From assembly GCF_000814475.1 (NCBI RefSeq), contig NZ_JSVC01000012.1:1-59967 (forward strand): 59,967 bases of DNA, in the 5' to 3' direction. Below the pieces are notes generated by a model. It made no database searches, had not been told where the DNA came from, and saw nothing but the letters and a program-made list of their open reading frames with translations. This DNA is from Flavihumibacter solisilvae. Its GTDB lineage: Bacteria > Bacteroidota > Bacteroidia > Chitinophagales > Chitinophagaceae. This document shows, piece by piece, positions 7,564 to 15,450 of this stretch (its first letter is position 1; the number at the start of each line of letters is the position of its first letter). Both the position numbers and the translations under genes were made by a program.

Positions 7564-8577
7564 ATGAAAACAATAATTGTTGCCGTTGCCATCGTGTTGG
7601 CCAGTAGTTATAAGCCTGCCAAACCCGAACCGTCCTTAAAGGGCGCGTCTGGATGGATCAATTCACAACCGCTGCAGCTAAAAGATCTGCGGGGGAAAGT
7701 GGTGCTGGTTGACTTCTGGACTTTTACCTGCATCAACTGGCGGCGTACAATGCCGTACATCCGCGAATGGGAGGCAAAGTACCGGAAGGCAGGACTTGTA
7801 GTAATAGGTGTACACACACCTGAATTTAACTTTGAATACGATACAGGAAATGTTAGCAAGGCAGTCAGGGAAATTAACATTGTTTACCCCGTTGCTCTTG
7901 ACAACAACTACGAGATCTGGAATTCGTTTTCCAATCAATATTGGCCTGCCTTGTACCTTCTGGACGCGAAGGGAAAGCTCAGGTACCAGAATTTCGGGGA
8001 AAGTGATTACCTGGAAGCTGAAAGGATGATTCAACGGCTCTTAAAAGAAGTATCGAAAACCGACGCGTTCGAAGAACCAAAGGAAGTGCAGGGCACGGGC
8101 ATTGAAGTTGCTGCCGATTGGGCCAACCTTGCCTCACCAGAAAACTTTCTTGGCTATGAACGCACCCAGGGATTTGCATCGCCGGGAGGAATACGCGCGG
8201 ATAAGGCTGCACAATATATGTTTCCCCGTATGCTTAATCTTAATTATTGGGCGCTGTCGGGCCAATGGATCATCGGAAAGGAACATGCGCGTTCTGTCAA
8301 TGCACATGGAGTAGTGAAGTATCGCTTTCATGCGCGTGACCTGCATATGATCATGGCACCATCTGCACCTGGTTCAACTGTCCGCTTTCGCATTCTGATA
8401 AACGGTAAGCCTCCCGGAGAAGCGCATGGTCTGGATACAGATGCCGATGGCAATGGAGTAGTAACCGGCCAGGGTATGTACCAACTGATCCGTCAGCCAG
8501 GCGCCATCTCCGACGCAGAATTTGAAATTGAATTTGAAGATGCCGGTGTGGATGTTTTCGATTTCACATTTGGTTAA
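7564..8577 (+). CDS. Redoxin with DipZ-like C-terminal domain, CxxC altered to CxxW
   Basis: A 337-residue extracytoplasmic protein with a short N-terminal hydrophobic segment (1-15). It has a thioredoxin-fold domain of the TlpA/DipZ group (about 25-155) and a C-terminal beta-sandwich (about 190-337) like the C-terminal domain of DipZ proteins (FRILINGKPPGEAHG and following). The active-site segment is WTFTCINW: Cys56 is present but the second Cys of the usual FTCINC motif is Trp59. Without a resolving Cys it cannot do classical intramolecular dithiol exchange. A monothiol, peroxiredoxin-like or binding role is possible. The CcdA-like membrane domain of full DipZ is absent. It lies upstream of the metallo-hydrolase gene in the same direction, 98 bases apart with a CRP-type site between. 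Confidence 0.8.
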   Translation: MKTIIVAVAIVLASSYKPAKPEPSLKGASGWINSQPLQLKDLRGKVVLVDFWTFTCINWRRTMPYIREWEAKYRKAGLVVIGVHTPEFNFEYDTGNVSKAVREINIVYPVALDNNYEIWNSFSNQYWPALYLLDAKGKLRYQNFGESDYLEAERMIQRLLKEVSKTDAFEEPKEVQGTGIEVAADWANLASPENFLGYERTQGFASPGGIRADKAAQYMFPRMLNLNYWALSGQWIIGKEHARSVNAHGVVKYRFHARDLHMIMAPSAPGSTVRFRILINGKPPGEAHGLDTDADGNGVVTGQGMYQLIRQPGAISDAEFEIEFEDAGVDVFDFTFG

Positions 8578-8588
8578 GGCAATACGAT

Positions 8589-8604
8589 TGTGACACAGGT
8601 CACA
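8589..8604. promoter_or_regulatory. CRP/FNR-type operator
   Basis: TGTGACACAGGTCACA is a 16-base inverted repeat with the exact CRP core TGTGA-N6-TCACA. CATCTTTG at 8627-8634 is one base off the TAnnTTTG -7 element and would start transcription near 8640. The site centre would then fall about 44 bases upstream of the start, close to the class II activation position. The regulated gene would be the metallo-hydrolase starting at 8676. Confidence 0.5.
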
Positions 8605-8675
8605 CAGTTCAGCCCTTTCAACGTTCCATCTTTGTGAAGCATTTGAGCAATAACACAATCAAAAAAAACTTCACA

Positions 8676-9737
8676 ATGAAACAGAACAAAACCGCATTTG
8701 TAAATGCAATATGGTTGAGTGCCATGGTCTTGCTTGGCGCTACCACCTACGGACAGACTTCATCCCAGCCGGTGCCAGGACTTCCATATTCCAACATGCC
8801 GCAAATTCCGACAATCGGACAGCGGATTTCCAAATACCAGCCAATAAATGAATCAGCCAAAGGACCTGCACTTGAACCCAACAAAGGCTATCGGCTGCAG
8901 AAACTGGGCCGCGATCTTTACATGATCACTGACAATGTGTACCAGTCGATGTTCATGGTTTATGACAAAGGCGTTGTTGTAGTGGATGCTCCCCCACCTT
9001 ACGAGCAGTACATTAAAAAAGCCATAGCTGAAGTGACAGATAAACCAATAACCCACGTTGTATATAGTCATTCGCACACTGACCATATCGGTGGAACGAA
9101 GAACCTGGAACTGGGTAAAGACGTGGCCATCATTGCCCACGACGAGACAAAACGATTACTGCAACGGGCGAAGGATCCGAACCGTCCTGTTCCGACCATC
9201 ACATTCAGCGATAAATATCTCCTGAAAGCCGGCAACCAGACACTGGAGTTGTCATACCATGGGAATGGGCACGAACCCGGGAATATATTCATCTACGCCC
9301 CTGAACAAAAAACGCTGATGGTTGTAGATGTCGTTTTCCCTGGCTGGATGCCCTGGCGCAGGTTTGCGGTATCACAGGATGTTCCCGGATACTTCGCGCA
9401 GGTTGAAGAGATCAATTCAATGAAATGGGAAACACTGGTATCCGGTCACGTGCAACGAACTGGTTCGCACGCTGACGTCGCTCTTCAACTTGAGTTCATG
9501 AATGACCTGAAACGTGAAGCGCTCAAAGCATTACAATCAACGAAACCAGGTGAAGAAATAGATGAAGCTGATAAAAATAACGCCTGGGCGCTCTTCGACA
9601 ATTACATCGACCGGGTTGCCATCCAGATCGTAAATGCGCTGACACCAAAGTGGTCTACAAAGCTCGCTGCCTTTGATGTCTACATCTGGGACCAGGCTTA
9701 TGCAATGGAACAGAGTCTACGGATCGATCAACAATAA
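8676..9737 (+). CDS. Secreted MBL-fold metallo-hydrolase
   Basis: A metallo-beta-lactamase-fold hydrolase. The ATG at 8676 (353 residues) is preferred over the in-frame GTG at 8634, because it follows an A-rich leader and directly begins a signal peptide (cleavage near TTYGQT, residue 26). The zinc motif HSHTDH lies at about residues 132-137 (His132, His134, Asp136, His137). Further metal-ligand candidates are the His of NGHEPGN and VSGHVQ downstream. It acts outside the cytoplasm and its substrate is unknown; the family includes lactonases, beta-lactamases, sulfatases and glyoxalases. A C-terminal helical stretch (about 265-350) extends beyond the minimal fold. A terminator follows directly after the stop. 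Control by a Crp/Fnr-type regulator is suggested by the palindrome upstream. Confidence 0.85.
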   Translation: MKQNKTAFVNAIWLSAMVLLGATTYGQTSSQPVPGLPYSNMPQIPTIGQRISKYQPINESAKGPALEPNKGYRLQKLGRDLYMITDNVYQSMFMVYDKGVVVVDAPPPYEQYIKKAIAEVTDKPITHVVYSHSHTDHIGGTKNLELGKDVAIIAHDETKRLLQRAKDPNRPVPTITFSDKYLLKAGNQTLELSYHGNGHEPGNIFIYAPEQKTLMVVDVVFPGWMPWRRFAVSQDVPGYFAQVEEINSMKWETLVSGHVQRTGSHADVALQLEFMNDLKREALKALQSTKPGEEIDEADKNNAWALFDNYIDRVAIQIVNALTPKWSTKLAAFDVYIWDQAYAMEQSLRIDQQ

Positions 9738-9744
9738 TTTTAAG

Positions 9745-9772
9745 AAAGCAGGATTTAACATCCTGCTTTTTT
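9745..9772. terminator. Bidirectional intrinsic terminator
   Basis: AAAGCAGGAT (9745-9754) and ATCCTGCTTT (9760-9769) form a 10-pair stem with a 5-base loop, followed by a T-run on the plus strand and mirrored by an A-run on the other side. It sits between the stop of the plus-strand MBL-fold gene (9737) and the stop of the convergent alpha/beta hydrolase (9771), so it can serve both. Confidence 0.85.
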
Positions 9773-10820
9773 AATAACTATCAACTTCGATCACGGCATC
9801 AGCAAAGGCTTTCGGAGCTTCCTGCGGCAGGTTGTGGCCAATACCACCTGTGATTGTTTTGTGATTATACTTCCCGGTAAATTTCTTTGCATATGAACCT
9901 TCAGGCGGATGCGGGGCTCCGTTCGCATCACCTTCAAGGGTAATACTGGGCACGGTGATCAACGGAGTTTCTGCCAAGCGCGCTTCCAGTTCATCATATT
10001 TCTTCTCCCCTTCTGCCAGTCCAAGCCGCCAACGATAATTATGAATCACAATGCTGACATGATCCGGATTGTTAAATGCAGCAGCACTACGTGTAAACGT
10101 GCTGTCATCGAAATTCCATTTTGGTGAGGCGATCTGCCAGATGAGTTTAGCAAATTCGCCTGTATACTTTTCATAACCGGCTTTTCCTCTTTCAGTTGCA
10201 AAATAGTACTGGTACCACCATTGCAATTCTGCAGAAGGCACCAAAGGAATATTGGCTTGTTTCCTGTTGGCAACCAGGTAACCACTTACGGACACCATGG
10301 CCTTTACCCTTTCCGGCCAAAGGATGGCAATTATGTTTGCGGTGCGGGCACCCCAGTCACAACCACCAACAATCGCTTTCCTGATTTTGAGTGCATCCAT
10401 CAAAGCGATAATATCGGCAGCCAGCGCCGATTGTTGGCCATTGCGAATTGTTTCACTGGAAAGAAAACCGGTACTGCCATATCCCCGCAGGTAGGGTACA
10501 ATTACCCTGTACCCTTTCGACACCAAAACAGGAGTAACATCAACATAAGTATGAATATCGTAGGGCCAGCCATGTAAGAGTAACACAACCGGGCCGTTAG
10601 CAGGTCCTTCCTCGGCGTAACCGACATTCAATACACCTGCATTAACCTGTTTGATTGCGGAGAACGAATTTTTTGTTGTTTCCGTAGACGGTTTTGTTTC
10701 GGAATTCGAATCGTGGTCAGGCAACGGATCAAGGCTGATCAATGCCAGTTCGGAGCCCGCAAGCAACTTAGCCGAGTTCAGCAAAAAATTGCGTCTGCCA
10801 TATTTGGGATGTGCCGCCAT
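9771..10820 (-). CDS. Alpha/beta hydrolase, epoxide hydrolase/haloalkane dehalogenase type, Tat-like signal
   Basis: A 349-residue alpha/beta-hydrolase. The N-terminus has RRNFLL followed by a hydrophobic stretch (residues 9-30), which looks like a Tat export signal. The oxyanion motif HGWP is at 83-86. The nucleophile elbow is GGCDWGA with Asp155, as in epoxide hydrolases and haloalkane dehalogenases rather than Ser esterases. The catalytic His is probably in GGIGHNLPQEAP near the C-terminus. The likely role is hydrolysis of epoxides or related substrates in the periplasm; substrate unknown. It follows the hexosaminidase gene on the same strand by 73 bases but has its own possible promoter there, so it need not belong to the sialic-acid operon. 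Confidence 0.85.
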   Translation of the reverse strand: MAAHPKYGRRNFLLNSAKLLAGSELALISLDPLPDHDSNSETKPSTETTKNSFSAIKQVNAGVLNVGYAEEGPANGPVVLLLHGWPYDIHTYVDVTPVLVSKGYRVIVPYLRGYGSTGFLSSETIRNGQQSALAADIIALMDALKIRKAIVGGCDWGARTANIIAILWPERVKAMVSVSGYLVANRKQANIPLVPSAELQWWYQYYFATERGKAGYEKYTGEFAKLIWQIASPKWNFDDSTFTRSAAAFNNPDHVSIVIHNYRWRLGLAEGEKKYDELEARLAETPLITVPSITLEGDANGAPHPPEGSYAKKFTGKYNHKTITGGIGHNLPQEAPKAFADAVIEVDSY

Positions 10821-10858
10821 ATCTTTCTTGCTTAATGATTAAAGGAAGAATCCTGCGG

Positions 10859-10866
10859 CAAAGTTA
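10859..10866 (-). promoter_or_regulatory. Candidate -7 promoter element for the alpha/beta hydrolase
   Basis: On the minus strand this reads TAACTTTG, an exact TAnnTTTG match, 38 bases before the ATG of the alpha/beta hydrolase. No TTTG -33 element at the expected spacing was seen, so confidence is modest. Confidence 0.35.
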
Positions 10867-10893
10867 ACCCATACAATTTCAGTGATCCCCGAC

Positions 10894-12768
10894 TTATTGC
10901 AGCGGAACAAAAGTAAACATCCATTTCACCGGATTCTGCCAGTCGCGGCCCTTGAAAGATCCAATTGGCAGCTTTATCCTCACGGTGTTCCATCCTTTCC
11001 TGAAAGGTACCAGTGCAGGATCCCGGTATTCATAACCTTCATCAATAAGTGGTGTTTCGGGGTTCCCTTTCATTCCACCCTGTTTCCAGTTTGGAGCGTT
11101 AACCGGGTTGTCATTCACCCAGATGGCAGAGTTTTTCTCATCCCATTGTCCAAGGGGTGGAGAATCGGTAGCTGGTGAACGGGAAAGATTATTGAAGCCG
11201 ATCCAACAGGGCATAATTTTAGCCTCGTCGGACCAGAATCTTGAAGTTGCGTACCAGGTTGTATTTTCCTTCGCACAAGACAGCTGTCCCTGGACCAGCG
11301 GTGCCCACCAATGGCGCAGGATGATTGTACCTCCATAAACAGTGGAATCTTTACAACCGGCTTCATGCGGGCCCTCCAATTTCCATTCAATTGCAGCCTG
11401 CTGCCGGTATGGGAATGGCACATTTTTGAAGTAGGTCTCCTGGTGATCGGCCAGGCGTTTCTCGAAAGCTGCAAATTCCTGATACTCGCGACTACCTGGA
11501 TTGCCTATTACCGTTGTCCATTGTCGCGAGCCACCGCCCCGCCAGCTTCTTTCAGCGAAAGCGAGAAGTCCCGGATAAACCGGATTCATGGTAAGAATAT
11601 CCTGTTCCCTGTTCACCCTGCGATCGTGCCACACGCACAATATGGCGCCTTTATGACGGCTGTCGCCAGATTGCTTTCCCGCGAGCTCCCGGTGAAATAT
11701 GGTGACCACAGATTCAAGCGGATCCATATGATTGAGATACAGGTGGCGGGAATCAATAAGAGTTGCATTCGTATCTGCAGGCTCTTCAGCCATCCACAAT
11801 TGCCTGTACGTTTGGGCATCAAGGTTACCCCCGGGACTCCAGCCAATAGTTTCTATTCCCTTTGAATGAATGTAGGACGAAAGGGTTGGAATAAAATCCG
11901 GATTAACGATTTTCACCTCATCGCCACCAATGTGAATGAATTCAAGGTCGTAAGTATCTATGATCTCCCCCATTATCTCTTTCATGATCCGGATACCATC
12001 TTCCGTCTGCATATCAGTTTTCATGGCCCGGCGAAAAGCTCCGCTGTGTCCCGGCATATCAATCTCAGGTACCAGTGTTATATATCTTTCTTTACAATAC
12101 TGAATGAGATCCTTCATTTCATCGGTGGAATAAAATAATCCCTTGTCGCGCTCCATATTTCCGGGTGCGGTCAGCTGCGGATACTTTTTTATCTGCAAAC
12201 GCCAGGCAATGTCTTCCGTCAGGTGAAAATGAAAGATGTTCATTTTATAAGCAGCCATCACATCGATCTGCTGTTTGAGCATGCTTACTGATTGGAAATT
12301 TCTTGCGGCGTCTGTCATGAATCCACGCCATTCGAAAGCGGGGTAATCAGCGATCTCACAGGCGCTGGCGGACTTACCATCGACTAACAATTGCAATAGT
12401 GTACGGGTGCCATTGAAAATACCATGTTGATTCTCCGCTGTCACCACAATACCATTTTTATCTACACGCAACATGTATGCTTCCTCTACAGAAGGAAGAC
12501 CCGTAGTTTGTTTCTGTAAAGTGATGAACTTTCCGCTGCGTTCTCCAGGCATGACTAATGGCAGCTTGTGACCGAACTTCCCGATTTCCGACTGAAGGCG
12601 TTTTGCTTCTTTCAGCAAAATCGTATCTGTGACCGCAATGCCTTTACAATGTTCCAGTGAAAAAGAATCCTGGTGCCACTGGATACTGCGAGGATAAGGT
12701 ATCAATGAAACCTGTGCTGTACTCATCAAAAAACTACAAATACCGGCGATAAAAAAGAGTACTCTCAT
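10894..12768 (-). CDS. GH20 beta-N-acetylhexosaminidase
   Basis: A secreted exo-glycosidase of family GH20 that removes terminal beta-linked GlcNAc or GalNAc. The start at 12768 is an ATG overlapping the sialidase stop (ATGA), indicating translational coupling; an in-frame GTG lies two codons upstream. A signal peptide covers residues 1-19. A GH20 N-terminal domain (about 20-140) precedes the catalytic barrel (about 145-450), with the diagnostic HIGGDE (about 279-284, Asp283-Glu284 acid/base pair) and HFHLTED (about 180-186). A C-terminal beta-sandwich of roughly 150 residues ends the protein and is extra relative to minimal GH20 enzymes. It is the last gene of the sialic-acid operon and would trim glycans once sialic acid is gone. 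Confidence 0.92.
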   Translation of the reverse strand: MRVLFFIAGICSFLMSTAQVSLIPYPRSIQWHQDSFSLEHCKGIAVTDTILLKEAKRLQSEIGKFGHKLPLVMPGERSGKFITLQKQTTGLPSVEEAYMLRVDKNGIVVTAENQHGIFNGTRTLLQLLVDGKSASACEIADYPAFEWRGFMTDAARNFQSVSMLKQQIDVMAAYKMNIFHFHLTEDIAWRLQIKKYPQLTAPGNMERDKGLFYSTDEMKDLIQYCKERYITLVPEIDMPGHSGAFRRAMKTDMQTEDGIRIMKEIMGEIIDTYDLEFIHIGGDEVKIVNPDFIPTLSSYIHSKGIETIGWSPGGNLDAQTYRQLWMAEEPADTNATLIDSRHLYLNHMDPLESVVTIFHRELAGKQSGDSRHKGAILCVWHDRRVNREQDILTMNPVYPGLLAFAERSWRGGGSRQWTTVIGNPGSREYQEFAAFEKRLADHQETYFKNVPFPYRQQAAIEWKLEGPHEAGCKDSTVYGGTIILRHWWAPLVQGQLSCAKENTTWYATSRFWSDEAKIMPCWIGFNNLSRSPATDSPPLGQWDEKNSAIWVNDNPVNAPNWKQGGMKGNPETPLIDEGYEYRDPALVPFRKGWNTVRIKLPIGSFKGRDWQNPVKWMFTFVPLQ

Positions 12769-13934
12769 TTCCACTTTATGTTTTTGAAGACGATCTTACT
12801 GTAGTTGTCATTTTCGAACAGAACGCCTATTTCATTTTTGGAAATGCTGATGATATCTGAGTATGCGGCGTAATCTTTCGCACCAGTTGGCGACTTTGCA
12901 ACGGTGATGTTTTTCTTCCAGGTGTTGCCATCGTCATAGCTGATCCGCAGGGTGAGGTTGTCCCTTTTCTTTTCATCTGCAGCGTTACAAAAAGCGAGAA
13001 CACTTTTCCTTTTGCCATTGTCTATATTCAGGATACTTCCCTGGCAAACAGGATCCGGAAGATTCCGGTCGAAGTAAGTCGTGTCCCAACTTTGTCCGCC
13101 ATTGGAACTCGTGGCCACGATCCGCGACCGCACATCACCTTTCTGGTTACGGATATTCATGATGAGACGACCATCAGAAGCAACTGCAGCCATAGCTTCA
13201 TTACCGCCTTCAAATGAAACATCTTCTGAAAGCTGGAATGTTTTACCATGGTCGTCGGTGTAAAAACCATGCGCCTTGTAATCGGAAAATTGTTTCTGCG
13301 GATCTCCCGCATTATGATTGGCGGCTACATAGATCCGGCCCTTGTATTTCCCGGAACTGAACTGGAGGGCATGACCCGGAGTATTGGCATAACTGCGCCA
13401 GTCCTTAGCACTATTATATGCGGAATTGAATGAAGGTTGTTTGGGATGGTGAACCTGTGTAGTAATGTTCACTGGATCTGACCAGGTGTTACCGCCATCA
13501 GTGGAAGTCTTGTACCATACTTCCCGCACGCCACGTCCTTTGCGCACTTCACCTTCATGATTGTTGCCGGTGTTGTAAAACAGGAAGATCCGCCCGGATG
13601 GATACAAAGGGTCAGTGTAATCAACGACAGGTGCAGGGTTGCCCGCCTGTAATGTATCGTAGTCCACAACAGTCTCCATCCTTCCCCAGGTCCTGCCTTT
13701 ATCGGTTGATTTTTTCAGCACAATATTAATATCGCCGAAATCGCCGGCGCCATGCACGCGACCTTCACAGAAGGCAAGCAGGGTTCCGTTCCTGAGTCCA
13801 ATGACAGCCGGGATCCGGTAACTTTTATGTCCTTCGTTACCGGAAACAAATACAGCAGTTCCTTCCTGCTGGGAGTGGGCAGCAAATACAGTTGCGACAA
13901 GCATCAAAATCAATACGGCACGCTTCATCATCAT
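12765..13934 (-). CDS. nanH: Exo-alpha-sialidase (GH33, BNR repeats)
   Basis: A secreted sialidase that hydrolyses terminal alpha-linked sialic acids. The start is taken at the ATG run at 13928-13934 (MMMKRAVL), giving a signal peptide ending near AHSQ. The RIP motif (SYRIPAV, arginine-triad Arg) is near the N-terminus. Five Asp-box-like repeats follow: STDKGRTW, STDGGNTW, TDDHGKTF, SSNGGQSW and SYDDGNTW. The Glu of EGGNEAM and the Tyr of YAAYSD are in place for the catalytic Glu/Tyr pair, and the last strand is IGVLFEND. Length (389) is normal for a GH33 catalytic domain with no lectin module. It follows the acetylesterase by 10 bases and overlaps the hexosaminidase start. Confidence 0.93.
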   Translation of the reverse strand: MMMKRAVLILMLVATVFAAHSQQEGTAVFVSGNEGHKSYRIPAVIGLRNGTLLAFCEGRVHGAGDFGDINIVLKKSTDKGRTWGRMETVVDYDTLQAGNPAPVVDYTDPLYPSGRIFLFYNTGNNHEGEVRKGRGVREVWYKTSTDGGNTWSDPVNITTQVHHPKQPSFNSAYNSAKDWRSYANTPGHALQFSSGKYKGRIYVAANHNAGDPQKQFSDYKAHGFYTDDHGKTFQLSEDVSFEGGNEAMAAVASDGRLIMNIRNQKGDVRSRIVATSSNGGQSWDTTYFDRNLPDPVCQGSILNIDNGKRKSVLAFCNAADEKKRDNLTLRISYDDGNTWKKNITVAKSPTGAKDYAAYSDIISISKNEIGVLFENDNYSKIVFKNIKWK

Positions 13935-13944
13935 AATAGTGAAT

Positions 13945-15450
13945 TTATTGGTTGCTATTGAGGTAATCAATTTTTAGTTTGAAGGTGGAAGCAGGCAGCA
14001 TTTCGTCATTGCATAAGTTAGCAGTGGTGAATGGCGACCAGCCATAACACACATATCCTGGTTTGCCGGTAAGCGGCATTTCGATCGTAGTGCCTTTGAT
14101 GATGGCGGGCACATCTTTGCCTTCTACGGAAAAACCCCGGGGGAGTTGTGTATCGGTTGTGGTAAGTTGTCTACCCGCATAATTGAAAGTAATTCTAAGC
14201 ATGCCATTCCGGGCTTCTGCTTTAACCGGCAGGGGACCAGAAGGAATGATATCCCTTCCATAAACATCGTGCAATGTCCATCTTGCGAGCCTTTGGCCGA
14301 TATCACGTTTGTTGGTGGGATGCACGTCATTCTTAGCCCCGAGGTCTGAACTTACGGCCATCCCGACATTGGATAGCTCATTGAGCAGCAGGCGTTGTTC
14401 ATTCCTGAATTCCGGCCAAAACTGCGACTGGTACTTTACTGTGTCGATTGACGAAAGCTGTACCCAATAAAAAGGCAGGTCTTGTTGCTTCCATAACTTG
14501 CGATAATCAGCGATAAGAACCGTCATCAGTTTCCTGTATTCCATTACGCGAGGAAGTTCGAGCGAATTGGATTCACCCTGGTAGAAAATAACACCCTTCA
14601 CCTTATGTGATTGCAACAGTTCTATCCCGGCTTTATATGCAAAACCTGGTTTGTAGGCATGGTCAGGTCCTGAGCTATCCGAACCGTTATATTTGTCACC
14701 CAGGTTCTCCTTGCCCCTTTGCCTGGTCCACTCCGGCAGCTCATCATTTTCAAGCCAGTTGCCCCGCGTCTTTGATACAAATTCGTGTTGAAGCGATTCG
14801 TACGAGATAAATGTTTCAATGGGAGCGCCACCGATGGAGAGGTTGATGAGTCCAACAGGAATGTCCTCGCTTGCTGCAATTGCCTTGCCGAAATAATATG
14901 CCACCGCACTCATCGGGCGGACAGTATTGCTGTCGCATTGCTGCCAGGTTCCGCGGTAAAAGTCGTCTTTATTCAATCGCTTCTTAACAGAATCAGTATA
15001 TAAGCTTTTATAAACGTATTTGCCTGCAAAATCAGCATTGAAGAACCGGAGCAGTGGCTGGTTGGTGAGTTGCTGTTCTTCACGGAAATGCATTTCGCGG
15101 GAGAAAGCCCATTCCATATTAGATTGCCCTGTGCAGATCCATACATCACCGATCAATACATTGTTCAATTCGATCCTTTCCCTGCCAGATGTAATGACAA
15201 CCTGTTGCGGCTGCCTGTCAGCTTTCCTTTTTTTGAACAAAACATTCCAGCTTCCGTCGGGTTTTGCTGTTGTGCGTCGATGTTCCCTACCAAATGAAAC
15301 ATTAACACTATTACCGGGAATGCCAGTTCCACCGAAGCTGATGGCCTGGTCGCGTTGAAGCACCATGTTGTCACTAAAAAAACGATGCACCTGCAATTGT
15401 GCTTTCACCACAAGCGGGAACAAGAGTGCCAGCAATATTTTTATTCTCAT
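13945..15450 (-). CDS. Sialate O-acetylesterase (SASA family)
   Basis: A secreted SGNH-type esterase of about 501 residues that removes O-acetyl groups from sialic acids so that sialidase or lyase can act. The start is the ATG at 15450, beginning a signal peptide ending near VKAQ; the TTG three codons upstream is less likely. The nucleophile motif is GQSNMEW (Ser about 110). FYQGESN lies near 290 and the Asp-x-His pair NDVHP near 375-377. These are the block signatures of PF03629-type sialate esterases. Its 5' end overlaps the AGE epimerase gene by about 77 bases, a long overlap for this operon. Confidence 0.92.
   Translation of the reverse strand: MRIKILLALLFPLVVKAQLQVHRFFSDNMVLQRDQAISFGGTGIPGNSVNVSFGREHRRTTAKPDGSWNVLFKKRKADRQPQQVVITSGRERIELNNVLIGDVWICTGQSNMEWAFSREMHFREEQQLTNQPLLRFFNADFAGKYVYKSLYTDSVKKRLNKDDFYRGTWQQCDSNTVRPMSAVAYYFGKAIAASEDIPVGLINLSIGGAPIETFISYESLQHEFVSKTRGNWLENDELPEWTRQRGKENLGDKYNGSDSSGPDHAYKPGFAYKAGIELLQSHKVKGVIFYQGESNSLELPRVMEYRKLMTVLIADYRKLWKQQDLPFYWVQLSSIDTVKYQSQFWPEFRNEQRLLLNELSNVGMAVSSDLGAKNDVHPTNKRDIGQRLARWTLHDVYGRDIIPSGPLPVKAEARNGMLRITFNYAGRQLTTTDTQLPRGFSVEGKDVPAIIKGTTIEMPLTGKPGYVCYGWSPFTTANLCNDEMLPASTFKLKIDYLNSNQ

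Noticed and set aside
11311-11865. 184-codon plus-strand ORF opposite the hexosaminidase gene
   Set aside because: Antisense to the GH20 C-terminal region; no recognisable features and an unusual amino-acid mix.
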